NCBI GenBank assembly: GCA_035264765.1
Contig: DATFPQ010000115.1
Location: 1 to 16,525, forward strand
DNA length: 16,525 bases
Direction of reading: 5' to 3'
Source: DATFPQ01 sp035264765
GTDB lineage: Bacteria; Actinomycetota; Actinomycetes; Actinomycetales; Angustibacteraceae
Shown here: one piece after another, positions 6,493-12,933 of the stretch
Position numbering within the stretch: position 1 is the stretch's first letter
Layout: each line of letters opens with the position of its first letter
The notes under the pieces: model-generated
Told to the model about the DNA's origin: nothing
Database searches by the model: none
What the model saw: only the letters and a program-made list of their open reading frames with translations
Translations under genes and position numbers: made by a program

Positions 6493-7695
6493 TCAGGCCT
6501 CCTCCTGCCGGGGCACCAGGACCTGCTGGTAGACCAGCAGCAGCCCGGCGGCCACGGGAATGGCCATGAGGGCCCCTAGCACTCCGAGCAGGGTGCCCCC
6601 CGCGAGCGCCGCGACTACCGTCACCGCTCCGGGCACGGCGACCGTCCTCTGCATGATCCGCGGCGCGATCACGTAGTTCTCGAGCTGCTGGTAGGCGAGG
6701 TAGTAGGCCGCGACGATGAGGGCCGACGTGCCCGAGTTGAAGAGCGCCACGATGGTCACCAGCACGGCGCCGAGAATGGCGCCGATCATCGGGATCAGCC
6801 CCAGCACGCCGACCACCACGGCCAGCACCGCGGCGTAGGGAACCCCGACCACCTTCATCATCACGTAGCTGCAGACGCCGTTGATGGTCGCGACGGTGAG
6901 CTGTCCCATGAAGTAGCCGCCGACCCGCCGGCTGATCTCCTCGGAGAGCAAGGTGAAGCGCTCGCGCCGGGTCCGCGGGACCAGTCGGTACGCGGACGAC
7001 TTGACATGCGGCAACGAGATCAGGAAGTAGAGCGTGAGGATCAGCACCGTGAAGGCACTGAAGAAGCCGGACGCCACGGCCTTGCCGGCGCCGAGCACCC
7101 CGCCGAACACCGTGGTCCAGAGCCGTCCGCTGGTGAGCCGCGTCTGCAGCTCGCCCTGGACCTTGCTGATGACGCCGTACTGCCGGTCGAGCTGGCGCAG
7201 CCGGGAGTTCCGCAGCAGCTCCTGCGCCAGGTCGGGGAAGCGCTGCGCCAGCTGGCTCGCCTCGTTGACGACCGGCGGCACGACGAGCGAGATGATCCCG
7301 ACGAACAGGAGAACGACCCCCGCCAGGACGGTCAGGACCGCCCACCGGCGATGCATCCCGCGGGCCCGCAGCCACTCGACGATCGGGTCGAGCCCGAGCG
7401 CCAGGAACAGCGAGACGGCCAGCAGGGTCAGCAGCGAGGACAACCGGGTCACCAGGTTCACCAGGCCGTACGCGACGAGCACGCCCACGGCGCCGACGAA
7501 CCCCAGGTAGAACGGCGACTGCCGGTTCAGCGGCCGCCCCGGCGCGCCGAGCCGGCGCCCGACCGCGGTCGCGCCGTGCGGGACGTCGTCTTCCGGAGGG
7601 GTTGCGAGGCCCGCGTCCACCTCCGGATCGGCTTCGGGCGGCTCACGGACGTCGTCCGGGGCGCCGGAGCGGGCGCCCGGGGGCGTGGTCGTCAT
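6493..7695 (-). CDS. AI-2E family transporter
   Basis: The 400-residue integral membrane protein belongs to the AI-2 exporter superfamily (TqsA/YdgG/PerM-like). Members export small molecules or exchange ions; the name does not prove autoinducer-2 transport. Residues 1-58 are rich in Pro, Asp and Glu and are presumably a cytoplasmic disordered tail. Hydrophobic helices follow at about 62-82, 86-102, 118-140, 205-228, 268-285, 286-318, 322-340 and 355-392. Between helices 3 and 4 is a polar region of about 60 residues. The conserved GLIPMIGAILG segment is at 299-309 and YYLAYQQLENYVIAPRIM at about 331-348. I chose the ATG at 7695 because TACGCT lies eight bases before it on the minus strand, a leaderless arrangement, and no ribosome binding site is seen. 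The gene is divergent from the macro-SIR2 gene. Confidence 0.93.
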   Translation of the reverse strand: MTTTPPGARSGAPDDVREPPEADPEVDAGLATPPEDDVPHGATAVGRRLGAPGRPLNRQSPFYLGFVGAVGVLVAYGLVNLVTRLSSLLTLLAVSLFLALGLDPIVEWLRARGMHRRWAVLTVLAGVVLLFVGIISLVVPPVVNEASQLAQRFPDLAQELLRNSRLRQLDRQYGVISKVQGELQTRLTSGRLWTTVFGGVLGAGKAVASGFFSAFTVLILTLYFLISLPHVKSSAYRLVPRTRRERFTLLSEEISRRVGGYFMGQLTVATINGVCSYVMMKVVGVPYAAVLAVVVGVLGLIPMIGAILGAVLVTIVALFNSGTSALIVAAYYLAYQQLENYVIAPRIMQRTVAVPGAVTVVAALAGGTLLGVLGALMAIPVAAGLLLVYQQVLVPRQEEA

Positions 7696-7703
7696 GGAAG
7701 TTG

Positions 7704-7709
7704 AGCGTA
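7704..7709 (-). promoter_or_regulatory. -10 element of the AI-2E transporter gene (leaderless arrangement)
   Basis: On the minus strand TACGCT ends eight bases before the ATG at 7695, which again predicts an mRNA starting at the start codon. No clear -35 is visible. Confidence 0.45.
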
Positions 7710-7805
7710 GCGACGAGCCCCAGCCGCCGCCCAACGACGGGTGGCCGGCCCCTACCGTGCCGTCCCGCCGGGGGACATGCCCAGCCCCGCCGCGCGTTGG
7801 GTCGT

Positions 7806-7824
7806 TATGACAATCATTGTCCTA
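7806..7824. promoter_or_regulatory. Fur/Zur-type inverted repeat (putative operator)
   Basis: TATGACAATCATTGTCCTA forms a 9-1-9 inverted repeat with one mismatched pair; the core GACAAT-C-ATTGTC is perfect. As a 7-1-7 element it agrees at 12 of 14 positions with TGATAATnATTATCA, the Fur-family box, and also resembles actinobacterial Zur boxes (TGAAAATnATTTTCA). It is the most AT-rich and most symmetric short element in the window. It overlaps a possible -10 (TATAAC, 7823-7828), so bound repressor would block transcription to the right. The regulator itself is not in the window, and the metal cannot be assigned. Confidence 0.5.
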
Positions 7825-7828
7825 TAAC
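7823..7828 (+). promoter_or_regulatory. Possible -10 element of the macro-SIR2 gene
   Basis: TATAAC shares its first bases with the right end of the inverted repeat. Transcription would start near 7835, leaving a leader of about 50 bases before the GTG at 7886. No good -35 is visible at normal spacing, so this is tentative. Confidence 0.35.
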
Positions 7829-7885
7829 TACGCTGCGCCAGATCGGCGTCGCGGGTGGGACCTGCTCCGTCACCTGGGGTTTGCA

Positions 7886-9490
7886 GTGCGAGTCTGTGGG
7901 CACCGGACGGACGTGCCCGGACGCCTCCACGTCATCCACGGTGACCTGTCGCTGCTCGACTGCGACGTCGCGCTCGTGCCGACGGACAGCCTGCTGCGCG
8001 TCGAGCGGACCTGGAAGGGCCTGGTCACCGAGGAGGAGGCGCGGTCGGGCGCGCCCGCCGGCTGGTCCGGAGGGCCGGGTCACCGCAGCATCGCCCTCGG
8101 CCGCCGCGACGGCCACGGACCGCACCGGGTTCTCGTGGAGGTCGCGGCAGCGGGGTCACAGCCGGTGTGCTGGTACGTCGAGGGCGTTCGCGAGGCGGTC
8201 GCCGCGGCCCTGGAGCAGTGCGAAGCGCCGCAGGGACGGCGCCGTCCGCTCCTGGCGCTGCCTCTCGTCGGCACTGGGCTCGGTGGCACGGCCGGCCGGC
8301 GCGGCGAGCTGATCCCACCGCTGCTCGACCTGCTGGAGGAGGTTGCGCGCCAGGTCGACGTCGTCCTGGTGGCCTACCACCGCTCCGACTACGCCGCCGT
8401 GCAGGCGGTCCGGGTTCCCCGAAGCGGACTGCCCGCACCGCTGGAGGAGCACGCCGAACGGCTGGCCGGCCTGGCGGCCGAGGGCGACCTGGTGCCCTTC
8501 GTCGGCGCGGGGGTCAGCGCCACGGTCGGGCTGCCCGCGTGGTGGGAGCTGCTCGAGCGCATGGCCGATGCCGCGGAGCTGCTACCGCCCGACGAGCGTG
8601 CCGACGGTCCCCGCCAAGAGGCGTTGCGGGACAGCCTGCGCGGCCTCGGCCCGCTGGACGCCGCGGAGCTGCTGCGCACCGTGCTGGGGCGCGAGGCGGT
8701 CGAGGCCGTCGTCCGCGAGCTTGACGCCGACCGGCACTCCTTGTCGCACGGTCTGCTCGCCAGCCTGCGGGCGAGCCGCGCCGTGACGACGAACTACGAC
8801 CGGCTGTACGAGCTCGCCGGCCGGCGGCCGTTCGCGGACCGGGGCGGGCTGGCCGTGCTGCCCTGGGACGCGACCGACCTGGAGCGCCCGTGGCTGGTCA
8901 AGATGCACGGCGACGTCGGACGGCCGGACTCCATCGTGCTGTCCAGGGGCGACGTCGTCGGGTACGACGCCACCCGCAAGCCCCTGGCCAGCCTGCTGCA
9001 AGCGCAGATGCTGACCGGGCACGTGCTGTTCGTCGGCTCTTCCATCACCGACGAGGCGGTGGTGCGCCTCGCGGCGGAGGTCCGGGAACTGTTCCGGGCC
9101 TGGGGCGCGCCGGTTCGGGTCGTCGGCACGGTCCTGGGGCTGCGCGAGGAGCCGCTGCGGGCGCGGTTGTGGCAGGACGTCCTGACCTTCGTTCCGCTGG
9201 TCCCCGCGGATGAGCAGGGAACCGACGAGTCGGCCGCCGCGGACCCGGAGGGCGCATTGCCGGCCTTCCTGGACCGGCTGGCCCAGCTCGCCTCGCGGGA
9301 GCGGTCGTTCCTGCTCGACCCGCGCTACCAGGGCCTGGTCGCCGAGCCGCTGCGCGGCCTGCGGGACGCGCTGGAGACGGTCGGCAAGGCGGTGGACGGG
9401 CTGCCGCGCGTGGCCGACCCGGCGCTGCTGGACCAGCTCGCGAGCCTGCTGCGGGCCTTCGGCTGGGACCGCGCCGCCGACGGCCGATGA
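7886..9490 (+). CDS. Macro-like domain fused to a SIR2 (NAD+-binding) domain
   Basis: The protein has 534 residues from the GTG at 7886. Residues about 14-175 resemble a macro (ADP-ribose-binding) domain: HVIHGDLSLLDCDVALVPTD matches the 'GDIT-x-D-A-I-V-N' opening with Asp20, and ALPLVGTGLGG at 125-134 matches its phosphate loop. Residues about 200-460 are a SIR2 domain of the bacterial SIR2-like type: GAGVS 207-211 with GLPAW 215-219, TTNYD 301-305 with catalytic Asn303, KMHGD with catalytic His341, SIVLSRGD, and FVGSSITD at 382-389. All key SIR2 residues are present, so NAD+ cleavage or NAD-dependent modification is plausible. The last 90 residues look helical. The GTG at 7886 is preceded by GGGG at short spacing. 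A TTG at 7817 is in frame but lies inside the inverted repeat and upstream of the likely transcription start. A stress or defence role is inference. Confidence 0.85.
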   Translation: MRVCGHRTDVPGRLHVIHGDLSLLDCDVALVPTDSLLRVERTWKGLVTEEEARSGAPAGWSGGPGHRSIALGRRDGHGPHRVLVEVAAAGSQPVCWYVEGVREAVAAALEQCEAPQGRRRPLLALPLVGTGLGGTAGRRGELIPPLLDLLEEVARQVDVVLVAYHRSDYAAVQAVRVPRSGLPAPLEEHAERLAGLAAEGDLVPFVGAGVSATVGLPAWWELLERMADAAELLPPDERADGPRQEALRDSLRGLGPLDAAELLRTVLGREAVEAVVRELDADRHSLSHGLLASLRASRAVTTNYDRLYELAGRRPFADRGGLAVLPWDATDLERPWLVKMHGDVGRPDSIVLSRGDVVGYDATRKPLASLLQAQMLTGHVLFVGSSITDEAVVRLAAEVRELFRAWGAPVRVVGTVLGLREEPLRARLWQDVLTFVPLVPADEQGTDESAAADPEGALPAFLDRLAQLASRERSFLLDPRYQGLVAEPLRGLRDALETVGKAVDGLPRVADPALLDQLASLLRAFGWDRAADGR

Positions 9491-9502
9491 CCCCCGGTCG
9501 GG

Positions 9503-9700
9503 TCAGCCGGTGGCCTCTTCCTCCGCAGCGGCGCTGGAACCGACGTACAGCACCTCGTCCCCGCGCCAGACGTGCCGACCGCGGGGGTGGCAAGGTCGAG
9601 CAGGCGGCCCGCCGTCTCCGAGGACACCACGACCGAGGAGCGGTGCCTTACGGCGCCTCCTGGGCGACGGCCGGCCTGTCCTCTTGCGCCGTTCCGTCAT
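9503..9700 (-). pseudogene. Probable frameshifted small gene, minus strand
   Basis: A 65-codon frame runs from the ATG at 9700 to the TGA at 9503 and ends in RGRHVWRGDEVLYVGSSAAA. Its N-terminal half has poor third-position GC. A different minus-strand frame is open over that half, with strong third-position GC from a GTG at 9630, and reads VVSSETAGRLLDLATP. Adding one base to the G5 run at 9583-9587 would join this directly to RGRHVW and give a sensible small protein of about 43 residues or more. So this is either a decayed gene or a sequencing error in a homopolymer. I do not recognise a family. A -10-like CACTAT (9707-9712, minus strand) lies six bases before the ATG at 9700. Confidence 0.3.
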
Positions 9701-9706
9701 CGGCGG

Positions 9707-9712
9707 ATAGTG
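9707..9712. promoter_or_regulatory. Possible shared bidirectional -10 element
   Basis: Read to the right, GATAGT (9706-9711) ends eight bases before the ATG at 9720. Read to the left, CACTAT (9712-9707) ends six bases before the ATG at 9700. Both readings predict leaderless transcripts from overlapping -10 elements. The hexamers match only the most conserved positions, so this is weak. Confidence 0.3.
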
Positions 9713-9719
9713 GTGTGCC

Positions 9720-10085
9720 ATGGGCGACACGTCCCCGAGCGGGGCACCGAAGCGGCTGCCACTGCGCTTCGAGAACCCGGCGGTGCACCGGATCGGCTGG
9801 CACCGCGAGTCCCTCATCTCCCTCGCCGTGGTCGCCCTGGGTTACCTGATCGGCCTGGTCGGGCCGGCCCTCGTCGTGCCGCCAGGTACCCGCACGGCGC
9901 CGGACAACGAGATCCGAGTGGCCTTCGGCATCACGGTGCTCGGCGTGGCGATCGCGGTGGTGACGGCGATCCTCGCCTACCGGCGCCGGCGCAACTGGTC
10001 CTGGCTCGTGATCGGCAGCGTGCCGGCGATCGCGCTGCTGCTCGGTGGTGCCATCCTGGCCGCGACCAAGGCGGGCGGCAGCTGA
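9720..10085 (+). CDS. Small hypothetical membrane protein with three predicted helices
   Basis: The 121-residue protein has no family I recognise. Residues 1-30 are polar and basic (KRLPLRFENPAVHRIGWHR) and probably cytoplasmic. Hydrophobic helices follow at about 32-54, 68-87 and 94-114; the last two are separated by an Arg-rich turn (YRRRRNW). There is no export signal. The ATG at 9720 lacks a Shine-Dalgarno, and GATAGT eight bases upstream may be a leaderless -10. Third-position GC is high, which supports coding. It follows the macro-SIR2 gene by 229 bases but probably has its own promoter, so a functional link is not shown. It converges with the epimerase gene, leaving only 16 bases between stops. 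Confidence 0.75.
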   Translation: MGDTSPSGAPKRLPLRFENPAVHRIGWHRESLISLAVVALGYLIGLVGPALVVPPGTRTAPDNEIRVAFGITVLGVAIAVVTAILAYRRRRNWSWLVIGSVPAIALLLGGAILAATKAGGS

Positions 10086-10101
10086 TCCTGCCGCCGTACG
10101 G

Positions 10102-10545
10102 TCACGCGCCGGTGGCGGGCTGCACCAGCTCGACCAGCACGCCCCCCGCGTCCTTGGGGTGGACGAAGTTGACCCGGCTGCCGGCGGTACCACGCCGCGG
10201 CTCGTCGTACAGCAGCCGCAGGCCCCGCTTCCGGAGCGTGGCGCTGACCGCCTCGACGTCACCCACCCGGTAGGCCACCTGCTGCAGCCCGGGCCCGTTG
10301 CGGTCCAGGAAGCGCGCGATGGTGGACGTCGGGGACAGCGGCGCCAGCAGCTGCACACATGAGCCCGAGTCGCCCACGGCCATCATGGCCTCCCGGACGC
10401 CCTGCTCCTCGTTGACCTCCTCGTGCGCCAGCCGCATGCCGAGCGTGTCACGGTAGAAGGCGATGGCGCGGTCCAGGTCGGCCACGGCGACGCCGACGTG
10501 GTCGATCGTCTCGAACAGGTCGGCGTCGATGGCGGAGTCGCTCAT
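10102..10545 (-). CDS. mce: Methylmalonyl-CoA epimerase (VOC superfamily)
   Basis: The enzyme interconverts (2R)- and (2S)-methylmalonyl-CoA, linking propionyl-CoA carboxylase to the B12-dependent mutase. The 147 residues form two VOC beta-alpha-beta modules. The segments IDHVGVAV (His16), EVNEEQGVREAMM (44-55), LLYDEPRRGTAGSR and VNFVHPKDAGGVLVELV (Glu139) are strongly diagnostic. Metal ligands by comparison with the Propionibacterium enzyme would be His16, Gln65 (SCVQLLAP), residue 89 and Glu139. Residue 89 is Gln (GLQQVAYRV), not the His of the classic GLHH motif; I recall the same variant in mycobacterial homologues. The ATG at 10545 has TAGGGT seven bases upstream on the minus strand and no ribosome binding site. 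It diverges from the thiolase-meaB operon, which supports the assignment. Confidence 0.93.
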   Translation of the reverse strand: MSDSAIDADLFETIDHVGVAVADLDRAIAFYRDTLGMRLAHEEVNEEQGVREAMMAVGDSGSCVQLLAPLSPTSTIARFLDRNGPGLQQVAYRVGDVEAVSATLRKRGLRLLYDEPRRGTAGSRVNFVHPKDAGGVLVELVQPATGA

Positions 10546-10552
10546 GGGAGCG

Positions 10553-10558
10553 ACCCTA
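10553..10558 (-). promoter_or_regulatory. -10 element of the epimerase gene (leaderless arrangement)
   Basis: On the minus strand TAGGGT ends seven bases before the ATG of the epimerase. It sits only ten bases from the rightward thiolase -10, so the two promoters overlap back to back and could be co-regulated or mutually exclusive. Confidence 0.5.
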
Positions 10559-10568
10559 CGACCCTCGT

Positions 10569-10574
10569 TAGGCT
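10569..10574 (+). promoter_or_regulatory. -10 element of the thiolase-meaB operon
   Basis: TAGGCT predicts a transcription start near 10581 and a leader of about 45 bases. The leader carries GGAGG at 10614-10618, six bases before the GTG start. Unlike the divergent epimerase gene, this transcript therefore has a normal ribosome binding site. Confidence 0.45.
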
Positions 10575-10624
10575 GGGAGCCGCGCGCACACCGCCGTCGC
10601 GCCCGTCCACCCTGGAGGCAGACC

Positions 10625-11830
10625 GTGCCCAGCCAGCAGTCCGCATCGTCCGTTCTCGTCGCGGGGGCCCGCACTCCGATGGGCCGCCTGCAGGGCTCCC
10701 TCGCCGGCTTCAGCGGCGCCGACCTCGGCGCGGTGGCGATCCGGGGCGCCCTGGCGAAGGCAGGTGTCGCCCCGGAGCAGGTGCAGTACGTGATCATGGG
10801 GCAGGTGCTGACGGGGGGCGCCGGCCAGATCCCGGCCCGCCAGGCGGCGGCCAAGGCCGGCATCCCGATGACCGTCCCGGCGCTGACCATCAACAAGGTC
10901 TGCCTGTCCGGCATCGACGCCATCGCGCTCGCCGACCAGCTGATCCGGGCCGGGGAGTTCGACGTCGTGGTGGCCGGCGGCCAGGAGTCGATGAGCCAGG
11001 CGCCGCACCTGCTGAAGGGATCGCGTGCCGGCTTCAAGTACGGCGACGTGACGATGCAGGACTCGATGGCCTACGACGGCCTCTGGGACGCCTTCACCGA
11101 CCAGGCCATGGGGAACCTCACGGAGCAGGCCAACTCCGGCAGCCAGGAGTTCGGCCGCGAGGAGCAGGACGCCTTCGCCGCGCGCAGCCACCAGCTCGCC
11201 GCCCGGGCCTGGAAGGACGGGCTGTTCGAGGACGAGGTCGTGCCGGTCGAGATCCCGCAGCGGAAGGGCGACCCGGTGCTCTTCAAGGACGACGAGGGCG
11301 TGCGCGCCGACACGACGGTGGAGTCGCTGTCGCGGCTGCGCCCGGCCTTCCGCAAGGACGGCACCATTACGGCCGGGTCGGCGTCGCAGATCTCGGACGG
11401 CGCGGCCGCGGTCGTCGTCATGCGCCGGTCGCTCGCCGAGGACCTGGGGCTGGCCTGGCTCGCCGAGATCGGCGCCCACGGCGTCGTGGCCGGTCCGGAC
11501 TCCACGCTGCAGCAGCAGCCGTCGCGGGCGATCGCCGCCGCGTGCGCCAAGGAGGGCATCGCGCCGACCGACCTCGACCTGGTCGAGATCAACGAGGCGT
11601 TCGCGGCGGTCGGCCTGGCCTCGACCCGCGAGCTCGGCATCGACCCGGAGCGGGTCAATGTCAACGGCGGGGCGATCGCCCTCGGTCACCCGATCGGCAT
11701 GTCCGGCGCCCGCATCACGCTGCACCTCGCGCTCGAGCTGCGGCGCCGTGGCGGGGGCGTCGGGGCGGCGTCGCTCTGCGGCGGCGGCGGCCAGGGGGAC
11801 GCCCTGATCGTGCGCGTGCCGAAGGCCTGA
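10625..11830 (+). CDS. Acetyl-CoA C-acetyltransferase (thiolase)
   Basis: A thiolase of 401 residues that joins two acetyl-CoA to acetoacetyl-CoA, or cleaves 3-oxoacyl-CoA in the reverse direction. The nucleophile is Cys93 in NKVCLSGIDAI, followed by GGQESMSQAP (118-127). NEAFA is at 323-327, His355 is in GGAIALGHPIGMSGAR, and the second catalytic Cys385 is in SLCGGGGQGDA. The length is typical. The GTG at 10625 has GGAGG six bases upstream. It forms an operon with meaB, whose GTG comes seven bases after this stop, and diverges from the epimerase gene; the M. tuberculosis fadA4 region pairs an epimerase and a thiolase in a similar way, from memory. atoB or fadA4 would be reasonable names, but the direction in vivo is not shown by sequence, so I leave the symbol blank. 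Confidence 0.93.
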   Translation: MPSQQSASSVLVAGARTPMGRLQGSLAGFSGADLGAVAIRGALAKAGVAPEQVQYVIMGQVLTGGAGQIPARQAAAKAGIPMTVPALTINKVCLSGIDAIALADQLIRAGEFDVVVAGGQESMSQAPHLLKGSRAGFKYGDVTMQDSMAYDGLWDAFTDQAMGNLTEQANSGSQEFGREEQDAFAARSHQLAARAWKDGLFEDEVVPVEIPQRKGDPVLFKDDEGVRADTTVESLSRLRPAFRKDGTITAGSASQISDGAAAVVVMRRSLAEDLGLAWLAEIGAHGVVAGPDSTLQQQPSRAIAAACAKEGIAPTDLDLVEINEAFAAVGLASTRELGIDPERVNVNGGAIALGHPIGMSGARITLHLALELRRRGGGVGAASLCGGGGQGDALIVRVPKA

Positions 11831-11837
11831 CGCGCGC

Positions 11838-12803
11838 GTGCCCCGCGTCGTCGACGTCCCCGCCCTGGTCGAGCAGGCCCGGCAGGGACGTCCCCGGGCC
11901 GTCGCCCGGCTGGTGTCGCTCGTCGAGGACGCGTCCCCGGCGCTGCGCGAGGTGATGGCGGCGCTCGCGCCGCACGCCGGCCGGGCGTACGTGGTGGGCC
12001 TCACCGGCAGCCCCGGGGTCGGCAAGTCGACGACGACGTCGGCCCTGGTCACCGCGCTGCGCGAGCGCGGGCTGCGGGTCGGCGTCCTGGCGGTGGACCC
12101 GTCGTCGCCGTTCTCCGGCGGCGCGCTGCTCGGCGACCGCGTGCGGATGCAGGACCACGCCGTTGACCCGGGCGTCTACATCCGGTCCATGGCCACCCGG
12201 GGGCACCTGGGTGGGCTGTCCTGGGCCACCCCGCAGGCGCTGCGGGTGCTGGACGGCGCCGGGTGCGACGTCGTCCTCGTCGAGACCGTGGGCGTCGGGC
12301 AGAGCGAGGTCGAGGTCGCGGCGATGGCCGACACCACCCTGGTGCTGCTGGCGCCCGGCATGGGCGACGGCATCCAGGCGGCCAAGGCCGGCATCCTCGA
12401 GATCGGCGACGTCTTCGTCGTCAACAAGGCGGACCGGGACGGCGCCCAGGCGACGGTGCGCGACCTGCGAAACATGCTCGGGCTGGGGGAGGCCCGGCAG
12501 CCGGGGGACTGGCGGCCGCCCGTGCTCACCACCGTGGCGTCGCGGCGTGAGGGCCTGGACGAGCTGCTGGCGGCGCTCGACAAGCACCGCGCGTGGCTGG
12601 AGGAGGGCGGGCGGCTGCGGGCGCGGCGGGTGCGCCGGGCGGCGGACGAGGTGGAGGCGATCGCGCTCGCCGCGCTGCGCTCGCGGATCGGCGACCTGCG
12701 GTCGGGGGACGCGCTGGAACGCGCCGCGGCGGAGGTGGTCGACGGTCGAACCGACCCGTACTCGGCCGCCGACCGGTTGGTGGCGGCGGTCACCTCCGGC
12801 TGA
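11838..12803 (+). CDS. meaB: Methylmalonyl-CoA mutase-associated GTPase MeaB
   Basis: MeaB (ArgK/MMAA family) is a G3E GTPase that loads and protects the adenosylcobalamin cofactor of methylmalonyl-CoA mutase. In 321 residues the landmarks are the P-loop GSPGVGKS (57-64), VDPSSPFSGGALLGDRVRM (87-104), the Walker B/switch VLVETVGVGQSE (146-157, ExxG as usual in this family), and the base-recognition NKAD (196-199). A C-terminal helical dimerisation arm is rich in Arg and Ala. The start is the GTG at 11838, seven bases after the thiolase stop, with no separate ribosome binding site, so translation is probably coupled. No mutase gene is in the window. The epimerase encoded nearby acts one step before the mutase, which supports MeaB over an unrelated ArgK-like role. 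Confidence 0.95.
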   Translation: MPRVVDVPALVEQARQGRPRAVARLVSLVEDASPALREVMAALAPHAGRAYVVGLTGSPGVGKSTTTSALVTALRERGLRVGVLAVDPSSPFSGGALLGDRVRMQDHAVDPGVYIRSMATRGHLGGLSWATPQALRVLDGAGCDVVLVETVGVGQSEVEVAAMADTTLVLLAPGMGDGIQAAKAGILEIGDVFVVNKADRDGAQATVRDLRNMLGLGEARQPGDWRPPVLTTVASRREGLDELLAALDKHRAWLEEGGRLRARRVRRAADEVEAIALAALRSRIGDLRSGDALERAAAEVVDGRTDPYSAADRLVAAVTSG

Positions 12804-12817
12804 CCGAGGGCCGTTCC

Positions 12818-12839
12818 TCCGCCTTGGCGTGAGGGCGGA
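12818..12839 (+). terminator. Weak hairpin downstream of meaB
   Basis: TCCGCC (12818-12823) and GGCGGA (12834-12839) are perfect complements around a ten-base loop, 15 bases after the meaB stop. There is no T-run. It is a plausible but modest terminator. Confidence 0.3.
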
Positions 12840-12858
12840 CGCGGGTGCCTCTCCGGCG

Positions 12859-12864
12859 TAGCGT
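12859..12864 (+). promoter_or_regulatory. Possible -10 element of the slipin-kinase operon
   Basis: TAGCGT lies 69 bases before the slipin ATG, so this transcript would have a long leader. A strong GAGGAGGT ribosome binding site is at 12923-12930, four bases from the ATG at 12934. No clear -35 is seen. The 130-base gap holds nothing else apart from the hairpin at 12818-12839. Confidence 0.35.
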
Positions 12865-12933
12865 GGAAGCGACCGGACGGCGACAGCTCCAGCCGCGGAG
12901 CTGCCTGTCTGCCGGCGACCGTGAGGAGGTCCC

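Noticed and set aside
6493..7695. Autoinducer-2 exporter as a quorum-sensing component.
   Set aside because: The family name is historical and members move varied substrates. No lux or lsr gene is present.
7817..7885. TTG at 7817 as the start of the macro-SIR2 gene.
   Set aside because: It falls inside the inverted repeat and before the likely transcription start. It has no ribosome binding site, and the first 23 residues do not fit the macro-like fold.
7886..10085. A complete Thoeris-like or other multi-gene defence operon.
   Set aside because: No TIR, helicase, nuclease or Argonaute gene lies beside the macro-SIR2 gene. The following small membrane protein has its own start and an intervening leftward relic.
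10568..12052. A 494-codon minus-strand frame across thiolase and meaB.
   Set aside because: It is a mirror of the two real genes; its composition (His, Arg, Gly, Asp-rich without hydrophobic patterning) is typical of antisense reading in GC-rich DNA.
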